A model generated the notes under the pieces. It did no database searches, was not told the DNA's origin, and was given only the letters and a program-made list of their open reading frames with translations. A DNA stretch of 8,428 nt from an uncultured bacterium. GTDB taxonomy: Bacteria > Cloacimonadota > Cloacimonadia > Cloacimonadales > Cloacimonadaceae. The stretch spans positions 1 through 8,428 of the forward strand of contig CALDSN010000103.1 in assembly GCA_937924555.1 (NCBI GenBank), given 5' to 3'. How positions within the stretch are numbered: position 1 is the stretch's first letter; every line of letters starts with the position of its first letter. The position numbers and the translations under genes are program-made. Positions 1 through 6,545 of this stretch are shown piece after piece.

Positions 1-47
1 ACGAGATCTGATCGTGACTGGAGTTCAGACGTGTGCTCTTCCGATCT
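1..47 (+). other. Illumina TruSeq adapter carried into the contig
   Basis: These bases are not genomic. Positions 14-47 match the standard TruSeq read-2/index adapter, ending in the familiar GCTCTTCCGATCT. Positions 1-7 (ACGAGAT) are the end of the P7 flow-cell oligo. The six bases between them, CTGATC at 8-13, are the reverse complement of GATCAG, which is TruSeq index 9. The order P7 tail, index, adapter, insert is exactly that of a library molecule, so biological sequence begins at 48. This rests on recall of the adapter sequence and is close to certain. Confidence 0.98.
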
Positions 48-632
48 CAGGCAGGCTGGGTTACGGATAAGGGAGATTTAAGTAAGATTGTGTGCTATAA
101 CAGCAATATGCACGATAAGCCAAGCCCGTATCTGAACCAGTTAATGACCCGCAGCATGAGCGATATGACTCCTTTGGAATATTCCTACCTACGGACAAAC
201 CTTCAGCAACTGAAGGGAAAATATAGCTTTGATACCGCTAAGTTTGCTGCCAGCGAAGGCAAGGAAGCGGATATTATTCTGCACGATGGTGATACCATCT
301 ATATCCCAGAGATGATGAACATGATTTGGGTTAGCGGGCAGGTGCGGAATCCTGGGCTAATCCCTTGGGTGGAAGGCAAGAATTGGGACTATTACATTGC
401 TCAAGCCGGAGGTTATAACAATAACCGTAAGCAAGGCAAGGGCAGGATAATCCGCGGAGAAAGCGGGAACTGGGTTAAACCGGGAAAAGATGTGCCAATT
501 TGGGCGGGGGACACGGTGTTTGTTCCCAATCAAACAGACAGAGCGCTTTGGACAGATATTAAAGAAGGGATAACCTTGGTGTCGTCCCTGGTTACCATAA
601 TTGTGGGGCTACGCGCCCTCAGCACAAATTAA
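48..632 (+). CDS. SLBB-domain polysaccharide export protein, C-terminal part (5' end missing)
   Basis: This is the C-terminal 194 residues of a Wza/polysaccharide-export type protein, an outer-membrane or periplasmic component that passes exopolysaccharide or capsule out of the cell. The visible part holds GDTIYIP (about residues 81-87 counted from base 48), which closes one beta-grasp unit. An SLBB repeat follows, with VSGQVRNPGLIPW and YYIAQAGGYNNN (about 94-126), and then a second GDTVFVP. A hydrophobic helix near residues 175-190 (LVSSLVTIIVGL) ends the protein, as in many C-terminally anchored export proteins. The N-terminal polysaccharide-export domain is lost off the contig edge. An apparent GTG start at 33 lies inside the adapter and is false; the frame is simply open from base 48. 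The sugar aminotransferase just downstream fits a polysaccharide locus. The exact polymer is unknown. Confidence 0.88.
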   Translation, partial: QAGWVTDKGDLSKIVCYNSNMHDKPSPYLNQLMTRSMSDMTPLEYSYLRTNLQQLKGKYSFDTAKFAASEGKEADIILHDGDTIYIPEMMNMIWVSGQVRNPGLIPWVEGKNWDYYIAQAGGYNNNRKQGKGRIIRGESGNWVKPGKDVPIWAGDTVFVPNQTDRALWTDIKEGITLVSSLVTIIVGLRALSTN

Positions 633-637
633 AGGAG
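631..637 (+). promoter_or_regulatory. Shine-Dalgarno site overlapping the stop codon of the export gene
   Basis: AAAGGAG starts on the last two bases of the TAA stop at 630-632 and lies 10 bases before the ATG at 648. A closer ATG at 640 opens a frame of only three codons (ATG TTT CGA TGA), so the start at 648 is preferred. The overlap suggests that ribosomes finishing the upstream gene reinitiate here. Confidence 0.7.
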
Positions 638-647
638 ATATGTTTCG

Positions 648-1754
648 ATGAAAGTACCGATGCTGGATTTACATGCTCAGTATGAGCCTTTGATGCCGAA
701 GATTCGTGAAGCGATGGAAAGAGTTTATGCAGAACACTATTATATAATGGGACCTCAGGTTAAGGAATTAGAAGAGAAGATGGCAGCTTATTTAGGCATA
801 AAGCATGCTATCGGCTGCGCTTCCGGCACAGATGCTCTGGTGTTGGCAATAAAAGCTTTGGGCATTGGGGAAGGGGATGAAGTGATAACCACATCCTTCA
901 CATTTTTTGCTACTGCTTCCTCAATTTGGCGTAACTTTGCCAAGCCTGTGTTTGTGGATATCGACCCCAAGACTTTTAATCTCGACCCTGCAAAGATAGA
1001 AGCTGCCATTACCCCTAAAACCAAGGCAATCATGCCTGTGCACCTGTTTGGTCAGTGTGCTGATATGGAAGCGATAATGGCGATTGCCAAAAAACATAAC
1101 CTGAAAGTTATAGAAGATAACGCTCAAGGCATTGGCAGTACATGGAATGGGAAAATGAGCTGCTCCTTTGGAGATATCGGTACCCTATCCTTCTTCCCTT
1201 CCAAGAATCTTGGTGCCATGGGAGATGCAGGTATGTGCCTTACCAATGATGATGATCTTGCGGCTAAGCTACGTCAGTTACGCGTACATGGCGAAAACCC
1301 CAAGTATTACCACAAATGGGTTGGCTTGAACAGCCGTTTGGACACCATGCAGGCTGCTGTGCTAAGTGTGAAGCTTGATGCCTTGGCAGCATGGAGTGAA
1401 GGGCGCAGAGCCAATGCGAAGTTTTATGATGAGCAACTTGCCGGGATCAAAGAGATAACAACTCCATACATAGACTCGAAAGCGGTAAGCATTTACAATC
1501 AATATACACTCATTTGCGAAGACAGAGATGCCTTGCTGGCGCATTTGCAGGCTAAAGGTGTGGGTTGTGCTGTTTATTATCCTCTGCCCTTGCATGTACA
1601 GGAATGTTTTAGCAGCTTAGGCTATAAGGAAGGTGATTTGCCTGTGTCCGAAGAAATGGCGAAGAAAGTGCTTTCCCTGCCCATTTATCCTGAACTCAGC
1701 ACCGAGCAAAAGCAATATGTTTGCGATTGCATCAAGGAATTTTACCGTAAGTAA
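648..1754 (+). CDS. DegT/DnrJ/EryC1/StrS family PLP-dependent sugar aminotransferase
   Basis: This 368-residue protein is a full-length cytoplasmic aminotransferase that puts an amino group on a keto sugar nucleotide, usually for a surface polysaccharide. Family landmarks occur in order: GTDAL (60-64) contacting the cofactor phosphate, EDNAQ (156-160) with Asp157 expected to pair with the PLP ring nitrogen, and SFFPSKNLGAMGDAGM (181-196), where Lys186 should form the Schiff base. RVHGENPKYYHKWVGLNSRLD with a following QAAVL is the typical C-terminal region. An upstream export gene and a convergent WbpA-type dehydrogenase about 5.7 kb away suggest a WbpE-like role, aminating a UDP-3-keto-GlcNAcA. 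QdtB/FdtB-like 3-keto-deoxysugar aminotransferases look similar, so the substrate is inferred only. The stop TAA merges with the next gene's ribosome site. Confidence 0.93.
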   Translation: MKVPMLDLHAQYEPLMPKIREAMERVYAEHYYIMGPQVKELEEKMAAYLGIKHAIGCASGTDALVLAIKALGIGEGDEVITTSFTFFATASSIWRNFAKPVFVDIDPKTFNLDPAKIEAAITPKTKAIMPVHLFGQCADMEAIMAIAKKHNLKVIEDNAQGIGSTWNGKMSCSFGDIGTLSFFPSKNLGAMGDAGMCLTNDDDLAAKLRQLRVHGENPKYYHKWVGLNSRLDTMQAAVLSVKLDALAAWSEGRRANAKFYDEQLAGIKEITTPYIDSKAVSIYNQYTLICEDRDALLAHLQAKGVGCAVYYPLPLHVQECFSSLGYKEGDLPVSEEMAKKVLSLPIYPELSTEQKQYVCDCIKEFYRK

Positions 1755-1758
1755 GGAG
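1753..1758 (+). promoter_or_regulatory. Shine-Dalgarno site that fixes a GTG start for etfB
   Basis: AAGGAG shares its first two bases with the TAA stop at 1752-1754 and lies five bases before GTG at 1764. An ATG at 1762 is in another frame that does not encode the EtfB protein. The spacing together with the conserved N-terminus (HYIVCIKQVP) selects GTG. Confidence 0.75.
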
Positions 1759-1763
1759 CGAAT

Positions 1764-2549
1764 GTGCATTATATCGTATGCATCAAACAAGTTCCCAATA
1801 CCACAGAGATAAAGATTGATCCCAAGACAAATACTTTGGTTCGGGAAGGAGTGGAGAGCATCCTCAACCCCTTCGATACCTATGCCATTGAGGAAGCGGT
1901 TCGGCTGAAAGAAGCAAATGGCGGTAAGATTACGGCAATCAGCATGGGTCCTCCCCAATGTGAAGCAACCCTACGTGAAGCAGTGTCCCTGGGAGCAGAT
2001 GAGATTATCCTGCTTTCTGACCGTAGGTTTGCGGGTGCCGATACCTGGGCAACCAGTTTGACCCTTGCTGCAGCAATAAAGAAGATTGGCAGCTATACCT
2101 TGGTGCTAACCGGGCAGCAAGCCATCGATGGTGACACTGCACAGGTCGGTCCCGGTATTGCCGCCCATTTGGATATCCCGCAGGTGTGCTTCGTGCGTAA
2201 GATTGAAAGCATCGACTGCAATAAAGCAGTGGTGCAACGGCTCATGGAAGATGGTTATGACAGAGTGGAAATGAAGCTCCCCGGAGTTATTTCCGTGGTG
2301 AAAGAGATAAATACCCCTCGCTTACCGTCCCTGAGAGGCAAGAAGAACGCCAAGAGCGTAGAACTGACTATTTGGAACTGTGATGACCTTGGTTTGGACG
2401 AGAAGGCAACCGGACTTAATGGCTCTCCCACGCAGGTGATGAATATTTTCACTCCCCAGCATGATAAGAAAGTGGAGAAGTTCGACGGTGCAGCAGATGA
2501 GGCGGTGGAGTTAATCGTTAGGCAATTGCAAGCGATGAGTAAGAGATGA
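1764..2549 (+). CDS. etfB: Electron transfer flavoprotein subunit beta (EtfB/FixA family)
   Basis: This 261-residue protein has the usual length and shape of EtfB. Together with EtfA it forms a soluble flavoprotein that carries electrons between acyl-CoA or similar dehydrogenases and other partners; anaerobes also use it for electron bifurcation. Clear family segments are IVCIKQVPNT (4-13), ILNPFDTYAIEEAVRLKE (33-50), AISMGPP, SLGADEIILLSDRRFAGADTWATS and TGQQAIDGDTAQVGP (about residues 116-130), the nucleotide-binding core. The wording SDRxFAGADT is typical of Etf from strict anaerobes. No etfA lies next to it: the following gene is lgt, whose ATG overlaps the etfB stop (ATGA). The alpha subunit must be encoded elsewhere, or this copy works with another partner. 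The GTG start is supported by its ribosome site. Confidence 0.94.
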   Translation: MHYIVCIKQVPNTTEIKIDPKTNTLVREGVESILNPFDTYAIEEAVRLKEANGGKITAISMGPPQCEATLREAVSLGADEIILLSDRRFAGADTWATSLTLAAAIKKIGSYTLVLTGQQAIDGDTAQVGPGIAAHLDIPQVCFVRKIESIDCNKAVVQRLMEDGYDRVEMKLPGVISVVKEINTPRLPSLRGKKNAKSVELTIWNCDDLGLDEKATGLNGSPTQVMNIFTPQHDKKVEKFDGAADEAVELIVRQLQAMSKR

Positions 2550-3373
2550 TAGCCTACCCCAACATAAGCCCGGATATTGTTAAGTTCAGCCTTTTCGGAT
2601 ATCCCATGCAGGTCAGGTGGTATGGCTTGTTCTACGTGCTAAGCTTCGTTATAGCCTACTTCCTGTATAAGCACAACCTGAAGTTCCGCAAGATAAAGCT
2701 GAGCCGTGAGCAATATGAATCTGCCATCTTTTATGTGATGGTAGGGGTTATCGTGGGCGGCAGACTTGGATATGTGGTGTTTTACAACTTGATGTATTAC
2801 CTGCAGCATCCCCTGATGATACTGGTAACCTGGGCGGGAGGCATGAGCTTCCACGGAGGTGCCATAGGGGTGATTGTTGCCGGATTACTCTTTGCCCGTA
2901 AGCACAAGCTGAATTTCTTGGCACTTGCCGACGCCGCGATACCTATTGTTGCCATAGGCTTAGGTTTGGGAAGGCTTGGTAACTTCATCAACGGTGAGTT
3001 GTGGGGTCGTCCGACAAATGTTCCCTGGGCAATGATTTTCCCGGGATCTGATGGAGTACCCAGGCATCCTACCCAGCTTTATGAGCTGTTTCTGGAAGGT
3101 ATCGTGCTGTCCATTATTGGTTATATCCTACTTAGAAAGCTTAAGAAAGATGGTTTAGTATTCTACAGCTTCCTAGGTTTATACGGAATATTCCGCTTTC
3201 TTATCGAGTTTGTGCGTGAGCCCGATGAGCTACAGTTTTATGAGATGTTTGGCTTCATCTTCGGCTTCATGAGCATTGGGGCTTTCTTAAGTATGCTGAT
3301 GATAATTGTATCTGCCTGGGGAATCTGGATGATAAACAAGAAGCCAAGTTCTAAAAGCAAGGCAGACATTTAG
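2546..3373 (+). CDS. lgt: Prolipoprotein diacylglyceryl transferase
   Basis: Lgt is the inner-membrane enzyme that moves a diacylglyceryl group from phosphatidylglycerol to the lipobox cysteine of prolipoproteins, the first step of lipoprotein maturation. The protein has 275 residues and is strongly hydrophobic with several membrane spans. Signature segments are VRWYG (23-27), GGRLGY (71-76), GGMSFHGG (98-105), GRLGNFINGELWGR (142-155), RHPTQLYE (173-180) and RFLIEFVREPD (217-227). Residues reported as important in E. coli Lgt fall at matching places: Tyr26, His103, Arg143, Asn146, Glu151 and Gly154, with Arg217/Glu221 probably equivalent to E. coli Arg239/Glu243. It therefore looks intact and active. 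Its ATG overlaps the etfB TGA, implying translational coupling. A lipoprotein gene, a likely substrate, follows directly. Confidence 0.97.
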   Translation: MIAYPNISPDIVKFSLFGYPMQVRWYGLFYVLSFVIAYFLYKHNLKFRKIKLSREQYESAIFYVMVGVIVGGRLGYVVFYNLMYYLQHPLMILVTWAGGMSFHGGAIGVIVAGLLFARKHKLNFLALADAAIPIVAIGLGLGRLGNFINGELWGRPTNVPWAMIFPGSDGVPRHPTQLYELFLEGIVLSIIGYILLRKLKKDGLVFYSFLGLYGIFRFLIEFVREPDELQFYEMFGFIFGFMSIGAFLSMLMIIVSAWGIWMINKKPSSKSKADI

Positions 3374-3376
3374 GAG
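3372..3376 (+). promoter_or_regulatory. Shine-Dalgarno site that fixes a TTG start
   Basis: AGGAG begins inside the lgt stop (TAG, 3371-3373) and lies five bases before TTG at 3382. The nearby ATG at 3378 reads ATG GTT GAA TAA and cannot encode a protein. The TTG frame begins at once with a good lipoprotein signal peptide, which supports this rare start codon. Confidence 0.7.
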
Positions 3377-3381
3377 TATGG

Positions 3382-4107
3382 TTGAATAAAGCTGCTTTGC
3401 TAGTATTAGCAGCAATATTGTTGATACTCTATGCATGTGCTGCTCCAAATAGCCGTAAAGCCGAAAGTAACTTACTAACAGAGCTGAAGAAGTGGGAAAG
3501 TTTTGACAGTCAGGGCATTGCAGAAGTATCTTACAAAGGCTTAAGCCTGCGAAAGATGTTTAGTGCTGCCAAGAACCATGGAACTTTCCGTTTGGATGTA
3601 TTCGATGGGGGAATCATGGGGGTTATGCCGGAACCGTTAATCAGCTTTTATGCGGGAGAGTATGTAACGATGAGATCTACGCTATTCCCGATGTTGGAGC
3701 AGATGAACCCCGCTATGCTGGTGCCAACAGAAGGTCTGGCTTTTTTTGGTGATAGCGATTCCTTGTTTGCCAAGCATGGTGCAGAGATAATTGAAACAAG
3801 AACGCTTTCGCTTGGCGATATGCAGATAAGTTTCCTCGGTGATTTCCGTGTTGATATGATCTATGATCTCAATAGTGATTCAGAGATTCAAGCCAAGTAC
3901 AATACTAACAAATCGCTTTCCGAGTTGGTGTTTAGGGGAGCTGATGCCTTGCAGGTGAAGCTAATTTTTGACGAAATCAACTATATTGAACCGGAGATAA
4001 CTGCTTTGCCCAAGCCCCAAGGAGGTTTGCCCGGTGCAGGGATTAACCCTTTTCAGAATATGGATATAAAGCAATTACTTCAAAAGCTTTTAGACAATAC
4101 AAGGTAG
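3382..4107 (+). CDS. Lipoprotein of unknown function next to lgt
   Basis: This 241-residue protein begins with a charged N-terminus (MNK), a hydrophobic stretch and a lipobox LYAC ending at Cys19, so it should be lipidated by Lgt and kept in the envelope. The mature part starts with a short linker rich in polar residues (AAPNSRKAES). After it come alternating hydrophobic and polar segments such as GIAEVSYKGLSLRKMFSAAK and GTFRLDVFDGGIMGVM, then a late LVFRGADALQVKLIFDEINYIEP. This beta-rich pattern, with lipid-protein style repeats of strand length, recalls the LolA/LolB or DUF4292 type half-barrel fold of proteins that handle lipoproteins or lipids. That resemblance is by eye and unproven. 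The C-terminus (PFQNMDIKQLLQKLLDN) is a short amphipathic helix. The gene starts with TTG and follows lgt with an 8-base gap, so the two are co-translated. Confidence 0.8.
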   Translation: MNKAALLVLAAILLILYACAAPNSRKAESNLLTELKKWESFDSQGIAEVSYKGLSLRKMFSAAKNHGTFRLDVFDGGIMGVMPEPLISFYAGEYVTMRSTLFPMLEQMNPAMLVPTEGLAFFGDSDSLFAKHGAEIIETRTLSLGDMQISFLGDFRVDMIYDLNSDSEIQAKYNTNKSLSELVFRGADALQVKLIFDEINYIEPEITALPKPQGGLPGAGINPFQNMDIKQLLQKLLDNTR

Positions 4108-4117
4108 GACACATAGC

Positions 4118-5413
4118 ATGATAGCACGTTATTCAACCCCCGAAATGGAGCGCATCTGGACAACCCAAAACAGGTATGAATGTTGGTTGGAGGTGGAACT
4201 TGCAGCTTGCAGAGCCATGCACGAACTGGGGATAATCCCCGGGGAAGATTGGGAGAACATTAGCACCAAAGCTGATTTTGACGCCAACAGGATTGATGAG
4301 CTGGAGCTGGTAACCAAGCATGATGTTATTGCCTTTCTCACCAATGTTGCCGAGTATGTGGGACCTTCCTCCCGCTGGATACATTATGGCATGACCTCCT
4401 CCGATGTGTTGGATACCGCTACAGCGCTGCAGTTAAAGAGTGCCGGAGAGCTAATCTTAAGCGAGCTAAGCCGTCTCTGCGAGATTCTAAAACTTAAAGC
4501 CAGACAGTATAAGCATACCCTCTGTATGGGTCGCTCTCATGGTATTCACGCCGAGCCTACCTCTTTTGGACTCAAGTTTGCCCTGTGGCACGAGGAATGT
4601 AAGCGTAACATCAACCGTTTATCACAAGCCATTGCCGAGATTAGTGTTGGGCAACTTTCCGGTGCGGTGGGGAACTATGCTCACCTCAGTCCTGAGGTGG
4701 AAGCTCTTGCCTGCAAGTATCTTGACCTTAGCCCCTGCACGGTATCTACCCAAGTGATACAGCGGGATAGACATGCCAATTTCCTGGCTGTGCTGGCGTT
4801 AATCGGCTCGGGGATGGAGAAGATTGCCTTGGAAATACGGCATCTGCAGCGTACAGAAGTGCGCGAAGCAGAAGAGAACTTCAGCAAAGGACAAAAAGGT
4901 TCTTCTGCAATGCCCCACAAGCGTAATCCCATCGTCAGTGAGCAGTTATGTGGATTGGCAAGATTGCTGCGAAGCAATGCCAATGCGGCATTCGAAAACA
5001 ATGCTCTGTGGCACGAGAGGGATATCTCCCACTCCAGTGTGGAGCGGGTAATCCTGCCAGATTCTTGTATTCTCACTCACTATATGCTTGGTAAGTGTTG
5101 CTCCTTAGTGGAGAATCTATTGGTGTACCCCGAGAATATGCAAAAGAACATAGAATTAACCAAAGGATTGGTTTTCTCCCAAGCCCTGTTGTTACATTTG
5201 GCTAACAGCGGTCTCAGCCGTGAGGATGCTTATCGTTTGGTGCAAACCGAAGCCATGAAGAGCTGGGAAACCGGCAGCGATTTCCTCAGCCTGATACTTG
5301 CCAATAAAGAGATATGTGCTGCCATCCCGGAACAGGAGATCAGGGATATCTTTTCCTATGATCGCTATCTACGCAATGTGGATTATATTCTTAAACGTTG
5401 CGAAATCATCTAA
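4118..5413 (+). CDS. purB: Adenylosuccinate lyase
   Basis: PurB is a cytoplasmic fumarase-superfamily enzyme. It cleaves adenylosuccinate to AMP and fumarate, and SAICAR to AICAR and fumarate, in purine synthesis. At 431 residues it matches the Bacillus-type short form in length. Key residues sit at the same numbers as in the Bacillus enzyme: His68 (KHDV), His89 (RWIHYG), His141 in GRSHGIHAEPTSFG as the general acid, and the mobile signature loop GSSAMPHKRNP (261-271) with the catalytic serine and Lys268. MTSSD (92-96) and QVIQRDRHANFL (212-223) are also conserved. It is therefore expected to be active. It follows the lipoprotein gene by 10 bases, with a modest ribosome site (AGGTAGGA) that overlaps the previous stop. 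Being in an envelope operon looks like co-location rather than a shared pathway. Confidence 0.97.
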   Translation: MIARYSTPEMERIWTTQNRYECWLEVELAACRAMHELGIIPGEDWENISTKADFDANRIDELELVTKHDVIAFLTNVAEYVGPSSRWIHYGMTSSDVLDTATALQLKSAGELILSELSRLCEILKLKARQYKHTLCMGRSHGIHAEPTSFGLKFALWHEECKRNINRLSQAIAEISVGQLSGAVGNYAHLSPEVEALACKYLDLSPCTVSTQVIQRDRHANFLAVLALIGSGMEKIALEIRHLQRTEVREAEENFSKGQKGSSAMPHKRNPIVSEQLCGLARLLRSNANAAFENNALWHERDISHSSVERVILPDSCILTHYMLGKCCSLVENLLVYPENMQKNIELTKGLVFSQALLLHLANSGLSREDAYRLVQTEAMKSWETGSDFLSLILANKEICAAIPEQEIRDIFSYDRYLRNVDYILKRCEII

Positions 5414-5425
5414 CAAGGAGCTAAC

Positions 5426-5875
5426 ATGAAACGCGTAATAATCGCCATCCTTGCCCTTAGCTTGCTAATCCCTTTCTGCCTCTTTGCCCAAAAGACCCCC
5501 AATCGTATCACCGGAGTGTGGTATAACGGCGAAAAGACCAGCAAGATTGAAATCTACGAAACCAAGAGCGGTAACTTTGCCGGTAAGATTGTATGGCTAA
5601 AGGAGCCAAATAACGAAGCGGGAAAGCCTAAAGTTGACCACAAGAATCCTGATGCCAAGCTGCAGAACCGTCCCTTGATGGATTTGGTTATTCTCACTGG
5701 TCTTAACGCTGATGGCAGTTCCAAGTACATCAATGGCAAGATCTATGATCCCAAAAGCGGGAAAACTTATTCCGCCAAAGCAGAGCTAACAAACAATAAC
5801 ACTCTTGCCCTGCGTGGTTTCATCGGCGTTTCTTTGGTCGGCAGAACTGACACTTGGACAAGAACCACCAAATAA
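5426..5875 (+). CDS. Secreted DUF2147 family protein
   Basis: This 149-residue protein starts with a classic signal peptide (MKR, then a hydrophobic run to LFA), with likely cleavage after Ala21. The mature part is a single DUF2147 domain: GVWYNGEKTSKIEIYE, FAGKIVWLKEPNNE, the D-K-N-P-D stretch, NRPLMDLVILTGL, INGKIYDPKSGKTYSAKAEL, then LRGFIGVSLVGRTDTWTR at the end. The family is a small periplasmic or exported beta-barrel-like domain whose biochemical role is not established. Some members sit near lipid or stress genes. A strong AAGGAG at 5415-5420 lies five bases before the ATG, and the purB stop is 12 bases upstream. The next gene begins seven bases after the stop, so it probably shares a transcript with the decarboxylase-like membrane protein. 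Confidence 0.9.
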   Translation: MKRVIIAILALSLLIPFCLFAQKTPNRITGVWYNGEKTSKIEIYETKSGNFAGKIVWLKEPNNEAGKPKVDHKNPDAKLQNRPLMDLVILTGLNADGSSKYINGKIYDPKSGKTYSAKAELTNNNTLALRGFIGVSLVGRTDTWTRTTK

Positions 5876-5882
5876 CCTCTCT

Positions 5883-6473
5883 ATGCCGAAAAAGATAATA
5901 ACAGATCCCAAGTATCTGGCAGAAATCAAGAGGCAACAAATACGCCAGCAAGCTCCACCTTTAGCGCTGCTGGCTTTATCTTTTCTCACCAGTTTTGCTG
6001 TTCCTCTTTTCTGGTTTCACTATCCTTCTCTTATTCTAGCAATAATAGCCATTGCATGGTACCTATATGTCGGCTTTTGTTTCCGCTTTAAGGAGAAGAT
6101 CAGCATTCCTGATGGTGATATTGTTTTATCACCGATAACCGGGCGTGTCGTGGTTCGTAAAACTAGCTCCGACATTTGTATGATCAAGATTCACAAAGCT
6201 CAAATTGACTTGGTGGAGATTCGCTGTCCCTATCAGGGTTCATTTTGGGAGGATGACTGTTTGCGTTTGAACTATAACGGTCATAATCTGGTTTTCCGCT
6301 TTGAAGGAGCTCGCGTACATAAGTTTGATACAGCGGAGATGGAAGCTGGTAACCTGATCGGCTATATTTATGGCTCAGCTTCGGTTGCCATTAGTATTCC
6401 TCAACCTTTGCATACTGTCCTACAGCAAAAAGAACTATGTGAAGCAGGCCTCACAGCCATTCTTGAAGCCTAA
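5883..6473 (+). CDS. Phosphatidylserine decarboxylase-like membrane protein, catalytic residues partly missing
   Basis: This 196-residue protein has the layout of the short (PSD-A/archaetidylserine) decarboxylases. Two membrane helices (about 26-44 and 48-66) are followed by FRFKEKISIPDGDIVLSPITGRVV (67-90), matching the usual FFRDPxR...SPADGKVV. After that come IRCPYQGSF (113-121, matching NRAPVDG), an FEGARV segment, GNLIGYIYGSASVAISIP (156-173) and a G-x-T-x-L ending. Gly164-Ser165 sits where the family cuts itself to form the pyruvoyl group. However, the PADG aspartate is replaced by Thr (PITG) and the histidine before R-x-P appears to be Val, so the Asp-His-Ser set for self-cleavage is incomplete. 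It may be inactive, divergent, or a structural relative. The ATG at 5883 has a weak ribosome site; longer forms from 5805 would overlap the DUF2147 gene and are less likely. A seven-base gap suggests coupling. Confidence 0.7.
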   Translation: MPKKIITDPKYLAEIKRQQIRQQAPPLALLALSFLTSFAVPLFWFHYPSLILAIIAIAWYLYVGFCFRFKEKISIPDGDIVLSPITGRVVVRKTSSDICMIKIHKAQIDLVEIRCPYQGSFWEDDCLRLNYNGHNLVFRFEGARVHKFDTAEMEAGNLIGYIYGSASVAISIPQPLHTVLQQKELCEAGLTAILEA

Positions 6474-6481
6474 AACAGGGC

Positions 6482-6511
6482 TTGACAAGATATACACTAC
6501 TTGGCTAACTT
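6482..6511 (+). promoter_or_regulatory. Possible sigma-70 type promoter for the downstream lipoprotein gene
   Basis: A perfect -35 hexamer TTGACA at 6482-6487 is followed after 18 bases by TAACTT (6506-6511), which keeps the first, second and last bases of the TATAAT consensus. Transcription would start near 6518, leaving a short leader before the ATG at 6546. The 72-base gap after the previous gene is the widest within the + strand block, so an internal promoter is plausible here. The -10 is weak, so the call is tentative. Confidence 0.4.
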
Positions 6512-6545
6512 GGACTTTTTAACGAAAAACATAATTGGAGATAAC

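Noticed and set aside
33..47. GTG start and first five codons of the export protein
   Set aside because: They lie entirely within adapter sequence; the gene is truncated at base 48 with no visible start.
4681..5076. 131-codon open frame on the - strand
   Set aside because: It lies wholly within purB, whose signature motifs are intact, and its translation has no family features.
5805..5882. Upstream in-frame start giving a 222-residue form of the decarboxylase-like protein
   Set aside because: It would overlap 71 bases of the DUF2147 gene and adds 26 residues that do not resemble the family's N-terminus; the ATG at 5883 matches the family layout.
6501..6545. Upstream in-frame start for the last lipoprotein
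   Set aside because: It would put 15 residues ahead of a perfect lipoprotein signal peptide, whereas the ATG at 6546 has a well-spaced TTGGAG.
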